DNA of 57,408 nt from Paracoccus wurundjeri (GTDB taxonomy: Bacteria; Pseudomonadota; Alphaproteobacteria; Rhodobacterales; Rhodobacteraceae): the NCBI RefSeq assembly GCF_030678915.1, contig NZ_JAUUTZ010000027.1, positions 1 to 57,408 on the forward strand, in the 5' to 3' direction. Within the stretch, counting starts at the first letter, position 1. Each line of letters starts with the position of its first letter. This document shows positions 16,195-25,035 of the stretch, in pieces. The notes under the pieces were generated by a model, which saw only the letters and a list, made by a program, of their open reading frames with translations, was not told where the DNA came from and ran no database searches. The position numbers and the translations under genes are program-made.

Positions 16195-16960
16195 GATCGG
16201 CTCTCTGCAAGGGCGTCGTGCGCTTGTGACCGGGGCGGATCAGGGGATCGGCCGGGCCATTGCCCGGGCGCTGCATGCGCAAGGCGCGGAAGTGGTGATA
16301 CATCACCTTGGCGGTGCCGATCATGCGCGGATCACGCTACCGGATGTCGAAATATACGAGGCAGATTTTACCCTGCCAGGATCGGCGGAGACACTGGCCG
16401 ACCGCGTATTGGACAATGGCCACATCGACATTCTCATTGCCAATGCGGCAATCGAGCGACGGGGAGACTGGCGGGATGTCACGCCCGGCACGGTGGCCGA
16501 TCATGTGGCGGCGAACTTCACTTCGCTGATGACGCTTTGCCAGCGTTTCCTGCCTGGGATGACAGAACGAGGCTGGGGGCGCGTGGTAGCCGTGGGTAGC
16601 GTCATGGCGGCGCGGCCTCGGGCCGAGACCATCGTCTATGCCTCGCTCAAATCGGCGCAGCTTACGGCTTTGCGTGCACTTGCTCGTGAGGTCGCGGGGG
16701 CAGGGGTGACACTGAATTCCATCGCTCCGGGCGCCATAGAGACCGAGCGCAACGCCGCGAAATATGCCGATTCCGACTTCATGGCGGCAGTCACTGCCAA
16801 AATCCCGGCGGGCAGGCCGGGACGCCCCGAAGATTGCGTGCCGCCGGTGCTGATGCTCTGCTCCGAGGCCGCTTCCTATATCACCGGGGCAGAGATCCCG
16901 GTCGATGGTGGCTGGACCCTTGGCGATGCGCCGGGTGCTTCGCCGGAGGGCAGGAGATGA
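16187..16960 (+). CDS. SDR family oxidoreductase (probable sugar dehydrogenase)
   Basis: The 257-residue classical short-chain dehydrogenase has the cofactor loop TGADQGIGRA, the NAA motif (ANAAIERRG), the catalytic Ser in VGSVMA, the YASLK Tyr-x3-Lys pair, and a C-terminal GAEIPVDGGWTLG. It probably oxidises an aldose or sugar alcohol with NAD(P)+. Several starts are possible (GTG 16169, ATG 16178, 16184, 16187); ATG 16187 places the Rossmann glycine loop at the usual distance, and overlaps the end of the regulator gene. The downstream SMP-30 gene overlaps by ATGA. A dehydrogenase followed by a lactonase fits the first two steps of a nonphosphorylative sugar pathway. Confidence 0.87.
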   Translation: MPEIGSLQGRRALVTGADQGIGRAIARALHAQGAEVVIHHLGGADHARITLPDVEIYEADFTLPGSAETLADRVLDNGHIDILIANAAIERRGDWRDVTPGTVADHVAANFTSLMTLCQRFLPGMTERGWGRVVAVGSVMAARPRAETIVYASLKSAQLTALRALAREVAGAGVTLNSIAPGAIETERNAAKYADSDFMAAVTAKIPAGRPGRPEDCVPPVLMLCSEAASYITGAEIPVDGGWTLGDAPGASPEGRR

Positions 16961-17850
16961 AGCTGACGCCCGAAATCAGGGTGCTTCATCGGGGTCCGGA
17001 CATGGTGGGGGAAGGGCCGATCTGGCATCCCGAGCGCCGGGAGCTGCTTTGGGTCGATATCCTTTCCCGCATGCTGCATCGGATGCCGCTTGAGGGGGGC
17101 GAGCCGCGCAGCGTGACCTTTGACATTCCCCCCGCCGCCCTTGCCCTCGACACGGCGGGCGAAGTGATCGTCGCTGCCGGCACCGGGTGGTATCGGCTTG
17201 AAGACGGCGACCGCCTGACCGCGCTCGCCGCACCCTCGGGATCGGAAGAGGGCTGGCGCATGAATGACGGTTGCACGGATCGCGACGGTCGCTTCTGGAC
17301 TGGACGGATCGAGGAGCCGAGGGGGTCGGGGGCGGAGGGTTGCCTCTACCGGCTGGATGCAGCGGGCGCCGCGCCCGTGCTTGGCGGATTACGGACGCAG
17401 AACGGGCTAGCGGTTTCGCTGGACGGGACCACGCTTTACCTTTCGGATAGTCATCCAGAGGTGAATGCCATCTGGGCATTCGATCTCGATCGGGCGACTG
17501 GAGCATTATCGAACCAGAGGGTTTTCCACAAACCCCGGGCGGGTCGCGCCGACGGCGCCGCGATCGATGCGGAGGATTGCTACTGGTTCGCGGAGATTGA
17601 TGCCGGACGTCTTGTCCGCCTGGCTCCTGACGGGCAGGTGATCGCGACTGTGGAACTGCCGGTCAGCCGGCCTACAAAATTGGCTTTTGCCGGGCCTGAC
17701 CTGCGCACCATCTGCGTCACCAGCATGTCGATTCTGCCAGAGGACAGTGATCCGGCACGAGAGCCACTCGCTGGCGCGTTATTGGCATTCGAGGTTGAAA
17801 CCGCGGGCGCATTGCCGACGCCCGTCTCGGTCCTGCCAGGACAGGATTGA
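16957..17850 (+). CDS. SMP-30/gluconolaconase/LRE family lactonase
   Basis: The 297-residue six-bladed propeller has the family metal ligands: Glu19 in VGEGPIWH, Asn103 in RMNDGCTDRDGRFW, Asn149 in TQNGLAVS and Asp199 in RADGAAID. Proteins of this type hydrolyse aldonolactones using a divalent metal. The frame is open from 16834, but ATG 16957 has GGAG just upstream, overlaps the SDR stop by four bases, and gives the normal family length. It acts between the dehydrogenase and the enolase-family dehydratase in the proposed pathway and is followed by the solute-binding-protein gene. Confidence 0.9.
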   Translation: MKLTPEIRVLHRGPDMVGEGPIWHPERRELLWVDILSRMLHRMPLEGGEPRSVTFDIPPAALALDTAGEVIVAAGTGWYRLEDGDRLTALAAPSGSEEGWRMNDGCTDRDGRFWTGRIEEPRGSGAEGCLYRLDAAGAAPVLGGLRTQNGLAVSLDGTTLYLSDSHPEVNAIWAFDLDRATGALSNQRVFHKPRAGRADGAAIDAEDCYWFAEIDAGRLVRLAPDGQVIATVELPVSRPTKLAFAGPDLRTICVTSMSILPEDSDPAREPLAGALLAFEVETAGALPTPVSVLPGQD

Positions 17851-17882
17851 TAATACCGAACGAAAGAATGGGAGGAGATCAG

Positions 17883-19127
17883 ATGCACCCCAGGAGACTT
17901 GCCGCGACGACGCTTGCGGCCATGACGTTCATCACCGCGCCGCTTGCGGCGGAAGAGCTGCGCTTCACGCTCTGGACGGGAAATGATGCCCATCTGGCGA
18001 TTTTCAACGAGATCGCCAAGGGCTTCACCGAAACCCATCCAGATGTGACGGTTTCGTTCGAATCCATTCCCGCAGCGGATTATACGCAGAAGCTGACCTT
18101 CCAGCTTGCGGGCGGCAATCCGCCCGATCTGGGCTGGATGTTCGAGGATGTAATTCCCGGTTTCGTCGAGGCGGGTGTGGTCGAGGATCTGCGCCCGGCA
18201 TTGGAAGCTGCCGAGGGGTACGAACTGGAAGATTTCTCCGAGCCGGCGATGGCCCTCTGGAGCGAGAAAGATGCCATTCACGGTGTGCCGTTCTCTACAT
18301 CGCCATTCATGATCTATTACAACAAGGACATGTTCGATGCCGCCGGTCTCGAAACGCCGCCCGAACTGGCCGGGAAAGGCGAATGGGATATGGAGAAATT
18401 CCGCGAGGTCGCGATGGCGCTTGCCGAGGCGAATTCCGGTAAATGGGGTTTCGAGTTCAAGGACGGCCAGGGGTATGACTCGCGCATTTTGCACGCGATC
18501 ATGCCTGCGATCAGGGTGTATGGCGGTTATGCCTGGCGTGATGGAGATTGCGGTTTCGACGAACCGGAAGCCGTCGAGGCGATCACCCAGTTGCACGATA
18601 TGGTCTTCAAGGACAAATCCATCGTACCACCGGGCGAGCAGGGAGATTTCTTCTCGGGAAATTCGGCAATGACCGTGAACCAGATCTCGCGGGCCTCGCT
18701 GTTGGCTGATGCCGATTTCGAATGGGGTATCGCGCCTTTGCCGACAGGCCCCGCAGGGGCTTCGCCGATCATCGGGCAAGCCGGAATCGTGGTCTTTTCC
18801 CAAAGCAAGAAGCAGGAGCTGGCTCAGGAGTTCGTGGCCTATATGACCAATCCCGAAAATTCCGAGCTTATGGCGGAATTCTTTCCACCCGCCCGTCATT
18901 CGGTGCTGCAAAGCGATACCTTCGTCGCCGCCAATGAGCTGATCCCCAGCGAGCAGATGGCCTATGTCGGCAAGGCGATTGAGGAAGGTCATGTGCTGCC
19001 GAGTCATCCGCGCTATGCCCAGATTTATGCGGCGATGAAGCCGCGCATGGATGCGCTCTGGCGTGCGGATGCTGATGTCCAGACTTCGCTTGAAGCGGTT
19101 TGCACCGCGATTGAAGACCAATTGTGA
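17883..19127 (+). CDS. ABC sugar transporter, extracellular solute-binding protein (family 1)
   Basis: The 414-residue protein starts at ATG 17883 after GGGAGGAGA; an upstream in-frame ATG at 17847 gives a poorer leader. A signal peptide is visible (RRLAATTLAAMTFITAPLAA), followed by LRFTLWTGNDAHLAIFNEIAKGFTETHPDVTV, the family-1 sugar-binding start. Further typical blocks are GNPPDLGWMFEDVIPGFVEAG, GVPFSTSPFMIYYNKDMFDAAG and SGNSAMTVNQIS. It captures the substrate in the periplasm for the two permeases and ATPase that follow. A 513-codon minus-strand frame over it is a shadow. Confidence 0.93.
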   Translation: MHPRRLAATTLAAMTFITAPLAAEELRFTLWTGNDAHLAIFNEIAKGFTETHPDVTVSFESIPAADYTQKLTFQLAGGNPPDLGWMFEDVIPGFVEAGVVEDLRPALEAAEGYELEDFSEPAMALWSEKDAIHGVPFSTSPFMIYYNKDMFDAAGLETPPELAGKGEWDMEKFREVAMALAEANSGKWGFEFKDGQGYDSRILHAIMPAIRVYGGYAWRDGDCGFDEPEAVEAITQLHDMVFKDKSIVPPGEQGDFFSGNSAMTVNQISRASLLADADFEWGIAPLPTGPAGASPIIGQAGIVVFSQSKKQELAQEFVAYMTNPENSELMAEFFPPARHSVLQSDTFVAANELIPSEQMAYVGKAIEEGHVLPSHPRYAQIYAAMKPRMDALWRADADVQTSLEAVCTAIEDQL

Positions 19128-20059
19128 GCGGCGGCATGACGGGCCATGTTCGGACCGGGACCACGGCGCCGCGTGCGCCGTGGCTGACCCTTCGTCGCAG
19201 AGAGATGTTTGAAGGCTGGCTTTTCGTCAGCCCGACTCTCATCGGGTTCCTGATCTTTTTTCTTGGGCCATTGATTGCGATCGTTATCTATTCGCTGTCG
19301 GAATGGAACCTGCTCAGCCAGCAGATGACTTATATCGGTACCGCGAATTATCAGGACGCGCTGACCCAAAATCCCGATTTCTGGCATGTTATCCGCAACT
19401 CGGTGATTTTCGCCGCCGGGCTGGTGCCGTTGAACATGACCCTCGCCCTCGCCCTTGCTCTCGCGCTTTGCCGTCCGGGACGGGGCGTGGTGTTTTTCCG
19501 CACGGCCTTCTTTGCACCCGTGGTTACTTCGGCGGTGGCGTGGGCTATCGTCTGGAAGTTCCTGCTTCAGGGAGAGGCGGGCGCAGTGAACCAGATGCTG
19601 GCCACGGTGGGGATCAACGGGCCCAACTGGCTGCGAGAGCCCGATTGGGCCATGGTGGCGGTGATCGCCACCCGCGTGCTCAAGATGGTCGGGCTGAACA
19701 TGATCCTTTATATCGCCGCGCTGCAATCCATTCCCCGTGATTATGAAGACGCCGCGCGGCTGGAGGGCGCGGGAAACTGGCAGATCTTCCGCATGGTGAC
19801 ATGGCCCCTGCTCGCGCCCAGCACGCTGATCATCATGGTGATCACCACGATCGGGTCGTTCAAGGTCTTCGACCATATCTATCTGATGACCGGTGGCGGC
19901 CCCGAGAATGGCACGCTTGTGCTGGCCTTTTACATCTATGAGCAGGCATTCGAGTTCTTCAATGTCGGCTATGCTTCCGCGCTGGCGATGATCATGTTCG
20001 CGATCGTTCTGGTGTTGGCGCTGGTGCAGATCATGTTGCGGCAGAAAGGATCCGCGTGA
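19124..20059 (+). CDS. ABC sugar transporter permease (MalF/UgpA type)
   Basis: The 311-residue membrane protein opens with a cytoplasmic tail, then EGWLFVSPTLIGFLIFFLGP, the usual first helix of UgpA/MalF-type permeases, and has six predicted spans. The ATPase-docking EAA loop is EDAARLEGAGNWQIFRMVTWPLL in two parts near the C-terminal third. The GTG start at 19124 overlaps the preceding stop; ATG 19136 is a possible alternative. It forms the channel together with the next permease. Confidence 0.92.
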   Translation: MSGGMTGHVRTGTTAPRAPWLTLRRREMFEGWLFVSPTLIGFLIFFLGPLIAIVIYSLSEWNLLSQQMTYIGTANYQDALTQNPDFWHVIRNSVIFAAGLVPLNMTLALALALALCRPGRGVVFFRTAFFAPVVTSAVAWAIVWKFLLQGEAGAVNQMLATVGINGPNWLREPDWAMVAVIATRVLKMVGLNMILYIAALQSIPRDYEDAARLEGAGNWQIFRMVTWPLLAPSTLIIMVITTIGSFKVFDHIYLMTGGGPENGTLVLAFYIYEQAFEFFNVGYASALAMIMFAIVLVLALVQIMLRQKGSA

Positions 20060-20907
20060 TGGAACTGACGATACGACAGGCCGCCATCGTCAAGAAACTG
20101 TGCTGGACATTGGCGCTCTCGGTAGTGGCGGTGCCGTTTCTTTTCCCGTTCCTCTGGATGATCTCCTCGGCATTCAAGAACGCGAATGAGATTTTTGGTC
20201 AGCCCAGTCTCATTCCCGATGTCTGGCGGTGGCGCAACTTCGTTGAGGTCTTCGAGTATCAACCCTTCGCGCGGCAGTATTTCAACTCGATCTATATCGC
20301 GGTTCTGGTGACCGGCCTGACGCTGATCCTGTCTTCGCTCGCGGGTTATGCTCTGGCGCGGATGCGTTTCGCCGGTGCCGGATTGCTGATGCTCTTCCTC
20401 TTGTCGGCGCTGATGGTGCCGGAAGAGGTGACCATCGTGCCAAACTTTTTTCTGATGAAGTGGCTGGGGGCGATGGATACGCATATCCCGCTTGTCCTGT
20501 TGCCGGTCTTCGGACCGCATGGGGTGATGGCGACCTTTCTGATGCGGCAGTATTTCGTGTCGCTGCCCAAGGAGCTTGAAGAGGCGGGAAAGATGGACGG
20601 GCTCTCACGCCTGGGGGTCTGGTGGAAGATCGCCCTGCCAATGTCGCGCCCGGCGCTGGCGGCGGTGGCGATCATCACGTTCCTGTTCTCGTGGAATCTT
20701 TTTCTGGAACCGCTGGTTTTTCTTTCCAGTATCGAGAATTTCACCCTGCCGCTGGCATTGTCGAATTTTACGGATCCCTATGGTTCACCGCTCTGGCACC
20801 TGCAACTGGCCGCTACCAGCCTGGCCGTGGTGCCCATCCTGATTGTCTATCTGATCGCACAGCGGCAAATTATCGAAAGCTTTGCAATGTCCGGGGTGAA
20901 GGGCTGA
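20059..20907 (+). CDS. ABC sugar transporter permease (MalG/UgpE type)
   Basis: The 282-residue six-span permease has FPFLWMISSAFKNANEIF near its start and the EAA loop LEEAGKMDGLSRLGVWWKIA, both typical of the MalG/UgpE partner. Its ATG overlaps the stop of the previous gene (TGATG); GTG 20056 is an alternative. It pairs with the upstream permease and couples to the ATPase encoded 30 bp downstream. Confidence 0.92.
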   Translation: MELTIRQAAIVKKLCWTLALSVVAVPFLFPFLWMISSAFKNANEIFGQPSLIPDVWRWRNFVEVFEYQPFARQYFNSIYIAVLVTGLTLILSSLAGYALARMRFAGAGLLMLFLLSALMVPEEVTIVPNFFLMKWLGAMDTHIPLVLLPVFGPHGVMATFLMRQYFVSLPKELEEAGKMDGLSRLGVWWKIALPMSRPALAAVAIITFLFSWNLFLEPLVFLSSIENFTLPLALSNFTDPYGSPLWHLQLAATSLAVVPILIVYLIAQRQIIESFAMSGVKG

Positions 20908-20937
20908 TGCCCCTCTTGGAACACGGAAAGGTATAAC

Positions 20938-21990
20938 ATGAGCAGTCTGAAACTCAGAAACGTGACCAAGACGTTCGGCAAGACCAAGGTGATCCACGGC
21001 ATCGATCTCGATGTTCTGGAAGGCGAATTCGTGGTCTTTGTCGGCCCGTCGGGCTGCGGTAAATCGACCTTGTTGCGGATGATCGCCGGACTTGAGGATA
21101 TATCAGGCGGCGAGCTCTGGATCGGCGGACGGCAGGTGAATGAGGTGCAGGCCGCGCGTCGCGGGGTCGCCATGGTGTTTCAGTCCTACGCGCTCTATCC
21201 GCATCTCACCGTGCGGCAGAACATGGGCTTCGGTCTCAAGGTGCGCAAGGAAAAGCCCGACAGCATCGCGCGTAAGGTAGATGAAGCGGCCATGACGCTG
21301 CAGCTTGAAAAACTGCTCGATCGCTATCCGCGCGAGCTTTCCGGCGGGCAGCGGCAGCGGGTAGCCATCGGCCGGGCCATCGTGGGAGATCCGAAAGTAT
21401 TCCTATTCGACGAACCGCTGTCCAATCTGGATGCCGAATTACGCGTGCATATGCGGGCCGAGATCGCATCCCTGCATCGCCGGCTGGAAAATACCATGAT
21501 ATATGTCACTCATGACCAGATCGAGGCGATGACGCTCGCGGACCGGATCGTCGTCCTGCGCGACGGCCGGATCGAGCAGGTGGGCAACCCGAAGGAACTT
21601 TATGCCCATCCGGACAATATCTTTGTCGCGCAATTCATCGGCAGCCCGAAGATGAATATCTGTTCCGCCGACGCGTTTGCCCCTGAATTGACCCGTGCCG
21701 GGATTCCGATGGAAGGCGTGGCGCAGATCGGCCTGCGGCCCGAGCATTTGCGGATCGTGCCCGACGGTGGACTCATAAAAGGGCAGGTCGCGCTAAGTGA
21801 ATATACCGGGGGCGGATCGCTTCTCCATGTAGAGATGGAGGGGGCGGGAAGGTTCCTCGTGCTTTCGGAAGGGCAGGAGGGGCCGCAACCCGGCGATGAG
21901 GTGCAACTTGATTTCGACACCGCGAACCTCCATCGCTTCGATGCCGAGGGTCGGTCACTGCAAGCTGCGCGTGAGCCGGTCCCTGCATAG
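20938..21990 (+). CDS. ABC sugar transporter ATP-binding protein (MalK/UgpC type)
   Basis: The 350-residue ATPase has Walker A GPSGCGKST at residues 36-44, VFQSYALYPHLT (Q-loop), signature LSGGQRQRVAIGRA, Walker B VFLFDEPLSNLD, and the switch THDQIEAMTLADR. The C-terminal 120 residues form the OB-fold regulatory domain of MalK/UgpC-type subunits (GLRPEHLRI). It powers the import complex encoded just upstream and is the last gene of the GntR-led operon. Confidence 0.94.
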   Translation: MSSLKLRNVTKTFGKTKVIHGIDLDVLEGEFVVFVGPSGCGKSTLLRMIAGLEDISGGELWIGGRQVNEVQAARRGVAMVFQSYALYPHLTVRQNMGFGLKVRKEKPDSIARKVDEAAMTLQLEKLLDRYPRELSGGQRQRVAIGRAIVGDPKVFLFDEPLSNLDAELRVHMRAEIASLHRRLENTMIYVTHDQIEAMTLADRIVVLRDGRIEQVGNPKELYAHPDNIFVAQFIGSPKMNICSADAFAPELTRAGIPMEGVAQIGLRPEHLRIVPDGGLIKGQVALSEYTGGGSLLHVEMEGAGRFLVLSEGQEGPQPGDEVQLDFDTANLHRFDAEGRSLQAAREPVPA

Positions 21991-22060
21991 GGTCATGGGC
22001 AACCGTTCGCCGTTCCCGTCATGCTGAAAATGGTCTGAATACACAGATCACTCCCATTGA

Positions 22061-22590
22061 AGTACGAGTTTGTCCGATCTGGAGCCTCATTGCATCAGGG
22101 ATACGGTTCTGGCTTTTGAAGCAAAGGCACGGCTTCGCACCGCATATGGGAGGCTGACGCTACGCAGCAAGTACAGAACGAGTTTCCTCGAAGCATCCGC
22201 ATGCATCTCAGGCGGACGGGTCGCGAGTGTTGCGGGCGGCGCGTTCAAAGGGCTTGCAGCGGTGGGGATCGGAATCGTGGTTTACAGCGAAATCCGTGAT
22301 TTTCTGGACCCGGAAACCGGGGGAGATTGGTCTGACCTGTTTGTCGGGCTGGGAATCGAAATGGCGAAGACTGTCTTGTCTGCGATTATAGGTGCAGGTT
22401 TGACGGCTGCCTTGGTCTGACGGGGGCGGCGTTTTGATTTGTAACTACGATAGGCGCGGGTGCGTCGATGGCCGTCGGAGCGATTATAAATATTGCCGAT
22501 GATACATACAAAATTAAAGATGGGTTTCGTGCTGCAGTAAATAGCGAACAAGCCAGAACCCGTAACGGTGAAGCAATTCAATGGCAGTAA
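22061..22590 (+). pseudogene. Decayed membrane-active toxin-like C-terminus (two frames)
   Basis: A frame open from 22061 (first possible start TTG 22070) encodes about 116 residues ending in glycine/alanine-rich hydrophobic segments (VASVAGGAFKGLAAVGIGIV and AKTVLSAIIGAGLTAALV) and stops at 22420. A second frame from about 22438 continues in the same style (TTIGAGASMAVGAIINIADD, then TYKIKDGFRAAVNSEQ) and stops at 22590. Joining them needs one frameshift and loss of a TGA at 22435. The product resembles the C-terminus of a pore-forming or glycine-zipper effector, but I cannot assign a family. There is no proper start and the upstream part is absent. The following small membrane-protein gene starts on the stop codon (TAATG), as toxin/immunity pairs often do. 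Confidence 0.4.
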
Positions 22591-23015
22591 TGAAAATTTA
22601 CCTTCAAACCTTTAATTCACGCGGATTCCTGCTGGCGGGAGGTCTGGCGCTTTCCGTGTTCTACGCGGTTATCGTTGTGATACTCTGGCATGTAAACCCC
22701 GATCATCCTGCCATGATCGCCGTGATCCCTGTTCATCTGATCTTTGTCATATGCACGATACTACCGTTTTTCTTCAGCCAATTCTCTGTTAATTTATGCC
22801 GCGAGATGTGCCAATTGTTCTGGCGACGGACACTTGACTGCTTCACGCTGGCAAAGCGATTAACCCGTCCATTCCCCAATTCTCCTGGGGTGTTCAGCTC
22901 CGGCATCCAGCGGTTCGGTTTTCAGCCGAACCCAAGTCGCGAGAGTGGACCAGGATACCGGCAACGCACGTCGCGATCTCGCTTGCCGAAAGGCAATTCT
23001 CCATGCCAGATATGA
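22590..23015 (+). CDS. Small two-span membrane protein, possible immunity remnant
   Basis: The frame begins at ATG 22590, overlapping the preceding stop (TAATG); ATG 22581 is in the same frame. The first 70 residues make two clear membrane spans (FLLAGGLALSVFYAVIVVIL and AVIPVHLIFVICTILPFFF). After about residue 85 the sequence turns into low-complexity, arginine/proline-rich text that looks non-coding, so the true gene has probably lost its end. Base composition here is more AT-rich than the flanking genes, suggesting acquired DNA. The function as an immunity protein is only inferred from its position. Confidence 0.4.
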   Translation: MKIYLQTFNSRGFLLAGGLALSVFYAVIVVILWHVNPDHPAMIAVIPVHLIFVICTILPFFFSQFSVNLCREMCQLFWRRTLDCFTLAKRLTRPFPNSPGVFSSGIQRFGFQPNPSRESGPGYRQRTSRSRLPKGNSPCQI

Positions 23016-23184
23016 TTTCGATCTCGATAAGCTGGGCAAGTCGCTTCCGATCGTCCGACAGGGATACAGGATGTGCGATTGGGGAAGTCATGCTGGCCTC
23101 GTTGATAGATTCGCCTCCAAGAATAGCGAAGGATTATGGCTCTTTGATGACACTGGCGTGGCGCGCATAGTTGTAGTTCCGTGA
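22945..23184 (+). CDS. Hypothetical short frame, possibly a gene fragment
   Basis: GTG 22945 opens a 79-residue frame whose second half (HARYDFDLDKLGKSLPIV, then GYRMCDWGSHAGLVDRF and GLWLFDDTGVARIVVVP) has protein-like composition, but it has no ribosome binding site and overlaps the tail of the previous frame. I do not recognise it. It may be the 3' remnant of a larger gene. Confidence 0.25.
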   Translation: MDQDTGNARRDLACRKAILHARYDFDLDKLGKSLPIVRQGYRMCDWGSHAGLVDRFASKNSEGLWLFDDTGVARIVVVP

Positions 23185-23284
23185 GAGGTGCTTTACTGGT
23201 GCAGCCTCAACACGATGAATTGTCCGCACTTCGGTAGCCTCTACTGAAATGGCCAGTTCAGGTGCGAATAACCGGAGGATATTG

Positions 23285-23728
23285 ATGCGGCGTGTTCTGA
23301 CCTATGGCACCTTTGATACACTGCACTACGGACATATTCGTCTTTTGCAGCGCGCGCGGGCTCTGGGTGACTATCTGATCGTCGGCCTTTCCACCGATGA
23401 GTTCAATATAGGCAAGAACAAGCAAGCATTCCATAGCTGGGAGGAGCGCAAGGCGCATCTTGAGGCGCTTCGCTACGTGGATCTGGTAATCCCGGAAAAG
23501 ACATGGGAGCAGAAGCCTGACGATGTGAAACTCTACCATGTCGATGTCTTCACCATGGGCACTGACTGGAAGGGGAAGTTCGATGAACTCGGCGCACTCT
23601 GTGAAGTGATCTACCTCGAACGTACCAACGGCATTTCCAGCACGATGATCCGCACCAGTCTGCAGTCCGACGACTCCTCCGTAGATATTGTCAACGCAAA
23701 TCCGGCGACGTTGAAACAGATACGCTGA
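23285..23728 (+). CDS. Glycerol-3-phosphate cytidylyltransferase (TagD type)
   Basis: The 147-residue protein has the cytidylyltransferase motifs GTFDTLHYGHIRLLQRA (HxGH at residues 14-17) and RTNGISSTMIR near residues 120-130, plus FTMGTDWKGKFDEL, which is specific to the TagD/GCT branch. It makes CDP-glycerol from CTP and glycerol 3-phosphate. ATG 23285 follows a GGAGG and is preferred over ATG 23249. In Gram-negative bacteria such genes supply CDP-glycerol for capsules with glycerol-phosphate. The nearby TagF-like fusion protein is its probable user. Confidence 0.92.
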   Translation: MRRVLTYGTFDTLHYGHIRLLQRARALGDYLIVGLSTDEFNIGKNKQAFHSWEERKAHLEALRYVDLVIPEKTWEQKPDDVKLYHVDVFTMGTDWKGKFDELGALCEVIYLERTNGISSTMIRTSLQSDDSSVDIVNANPATLKQIR

Positions 23729-23799
23729 AACCGAAGCCGGACGCGGGCAAGCCGGGTCTCTTTATCGGCACGTTGCAGTCGTAACCGGCATGGGCGGTG

Positions 23800-24837
23800 C
23801 TAAGGCGCCGGCATAACACTTTCGACCAGCACCCCGGTAATCCGCGCGGGCGCGCCGATGTTTGGCGATGCAAGAGACTTGGACAATTCATGTTCGGCGT
23901 AGAAGTCGCCCGGCTTGCGGGCCGGCGAGAGACGAAGCCGATCGCCGGGACTGAAGGCCCAGCGATCACTCCATCGCTTGCCCAGAGCATTTTCCAGTGA
24001 GATCGCCTTCAGAATCGTGCGCTGGTCGTCCTGGTTCGTGGTTGAAAAGCGCATCTGCCGGATCTCGCCGGCTGATGGAACAAGCTGGACCCGGATGCCG
24101 CGTTCCGGCTCCGACTGGCACAGAGCGCAAACGGCCGCAATCCTGCCATGTTGATTCATCTCGATCGACAGAGGAATTCGGGTCACTGGCACCCGCATGA
24201 TGGAATTCTGGTGAATTTCCCGCCCTAACCCGGTGATCAGTGTGACGCCTCGTCCCTCGGTATAGTGAGGCGCGATTGCAGCCGGGACCCTGGCATTGTT
24301 TGCTGCTTCGGCAACCCCATTAGCGATAAAATCCATCACCTGCGGCACGCGGGCATAATGGGGATTGTTAAGATACATGGAATCGGGCATCCGAGCCTTG
24401 CCGAAATGGTGACGCCAGGCGGTAGAAACATCAAACGGTACAACGCCATAGGCCAAAAAGAGTTTGGTCAGCATATCGTAATAGAGGTCACGGCGCGGCG
24501 CTTGTTCCTGCCACAGCGGCGTAAAGATCAGTGGAACGAAGGTACAGCCACGCTCGCGGGAGAGGACCATCAAATGCTCAACATTCTTGAGCAGCATCTC
24601 GCGACGATAGCCGCGCGCGACGTGATTGACATCGTTGAGAGCATATTCCCAGATGATGCAATCTCCCGCCTCAGGCGCGCGTTCTTCGCCTTTCATCAGG
24701 AACCGGAACAATCCCGTGAGAGTGGTTGTCGCTCCGACCGAGCGATTCAGGACCGGCTGCCCCGCACGTTCGGCAAACCAGGTGATCCAACCATCGCGAA
24801 AGATTGAATTGGAACCACCGAAAACGAAAAAGGACAT
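23800..24837 (-). CDS. SGNH/GDSL-hydrolase-like protein of the polysaccharide locus
   Basis: The 345-residue protein starts MSFFVFGGSNSIFRDGW with a GGSNS sequence (residues 7-11) where SGNH hydrolases have their nucleophilic GDS block, and later has CIIWEYALNDVNH, comparable to block III (GxND). It then has a C-terminal half (from about residue 185) of probable beta type with no recognised domain. ATG 24837 has GGGA eight bases upstream; longer starts at 24852 and 24909 lack a site. It is likely to remove or add acyl or other groups on a surface glycan. It is transcribed against its neighbours, which are a cytidylyltransferase and a glycerophosphotransferase fusion. Confidence 0.6.
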   Translation of the reverse strand: MSFFVFGGSNSIFRDGWITWFAERAGQPVLNRSVGATTTLTGLFRFLMKGEERAPEAGDCIIWEYALNDVNHVARGYRREMLLKNVEHLMVLSRERGCTFVPLIFTPLWQEQAPRRDLYYDMLTKLFLAYGVVPFDVSTAWRHHFGKARMPDSMYLNNPHYARVPQVMDFIANGVAEAANNARVPAAIAPHYTEGRGVTLITGLGREIHQNSIMRVPVTRIPLSIEMNQHGRIAAVCALCQSEPERGIRVQLVPSAGEIRQMRFSTTNQDDQRTILKAISLENALGKRWSDRWAFSPGDRLRLSPARKPGDFYAEHELSKSLASPNIGAPARITGVLVESVMPAP

Positions 24838-25035
24838 GTCGATTCCCGGCATTTGCGGTCGATTGTGGTCGACCAGTGGGCAAGGCTGCGTATTGCATCC
24901 CATAGACATTATTACAATCGGTTAGATGAAAAACTACCCTTGCCATTGCTCAGCCGAGCCAAATAGGCCATTTTACCCGCACTGCCTATCCGGCTCATAC
25001 AAACGACCGGCACTTGGGAAGAACGAAGTGAGGAT

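Noticed and set aside
17580..19121. 513-codon minus-strand frame over the solute-binding-protein gene
   Set aside because: A coding shadow produced by GC-rich third positions; no domain, start signal or sensible composition.
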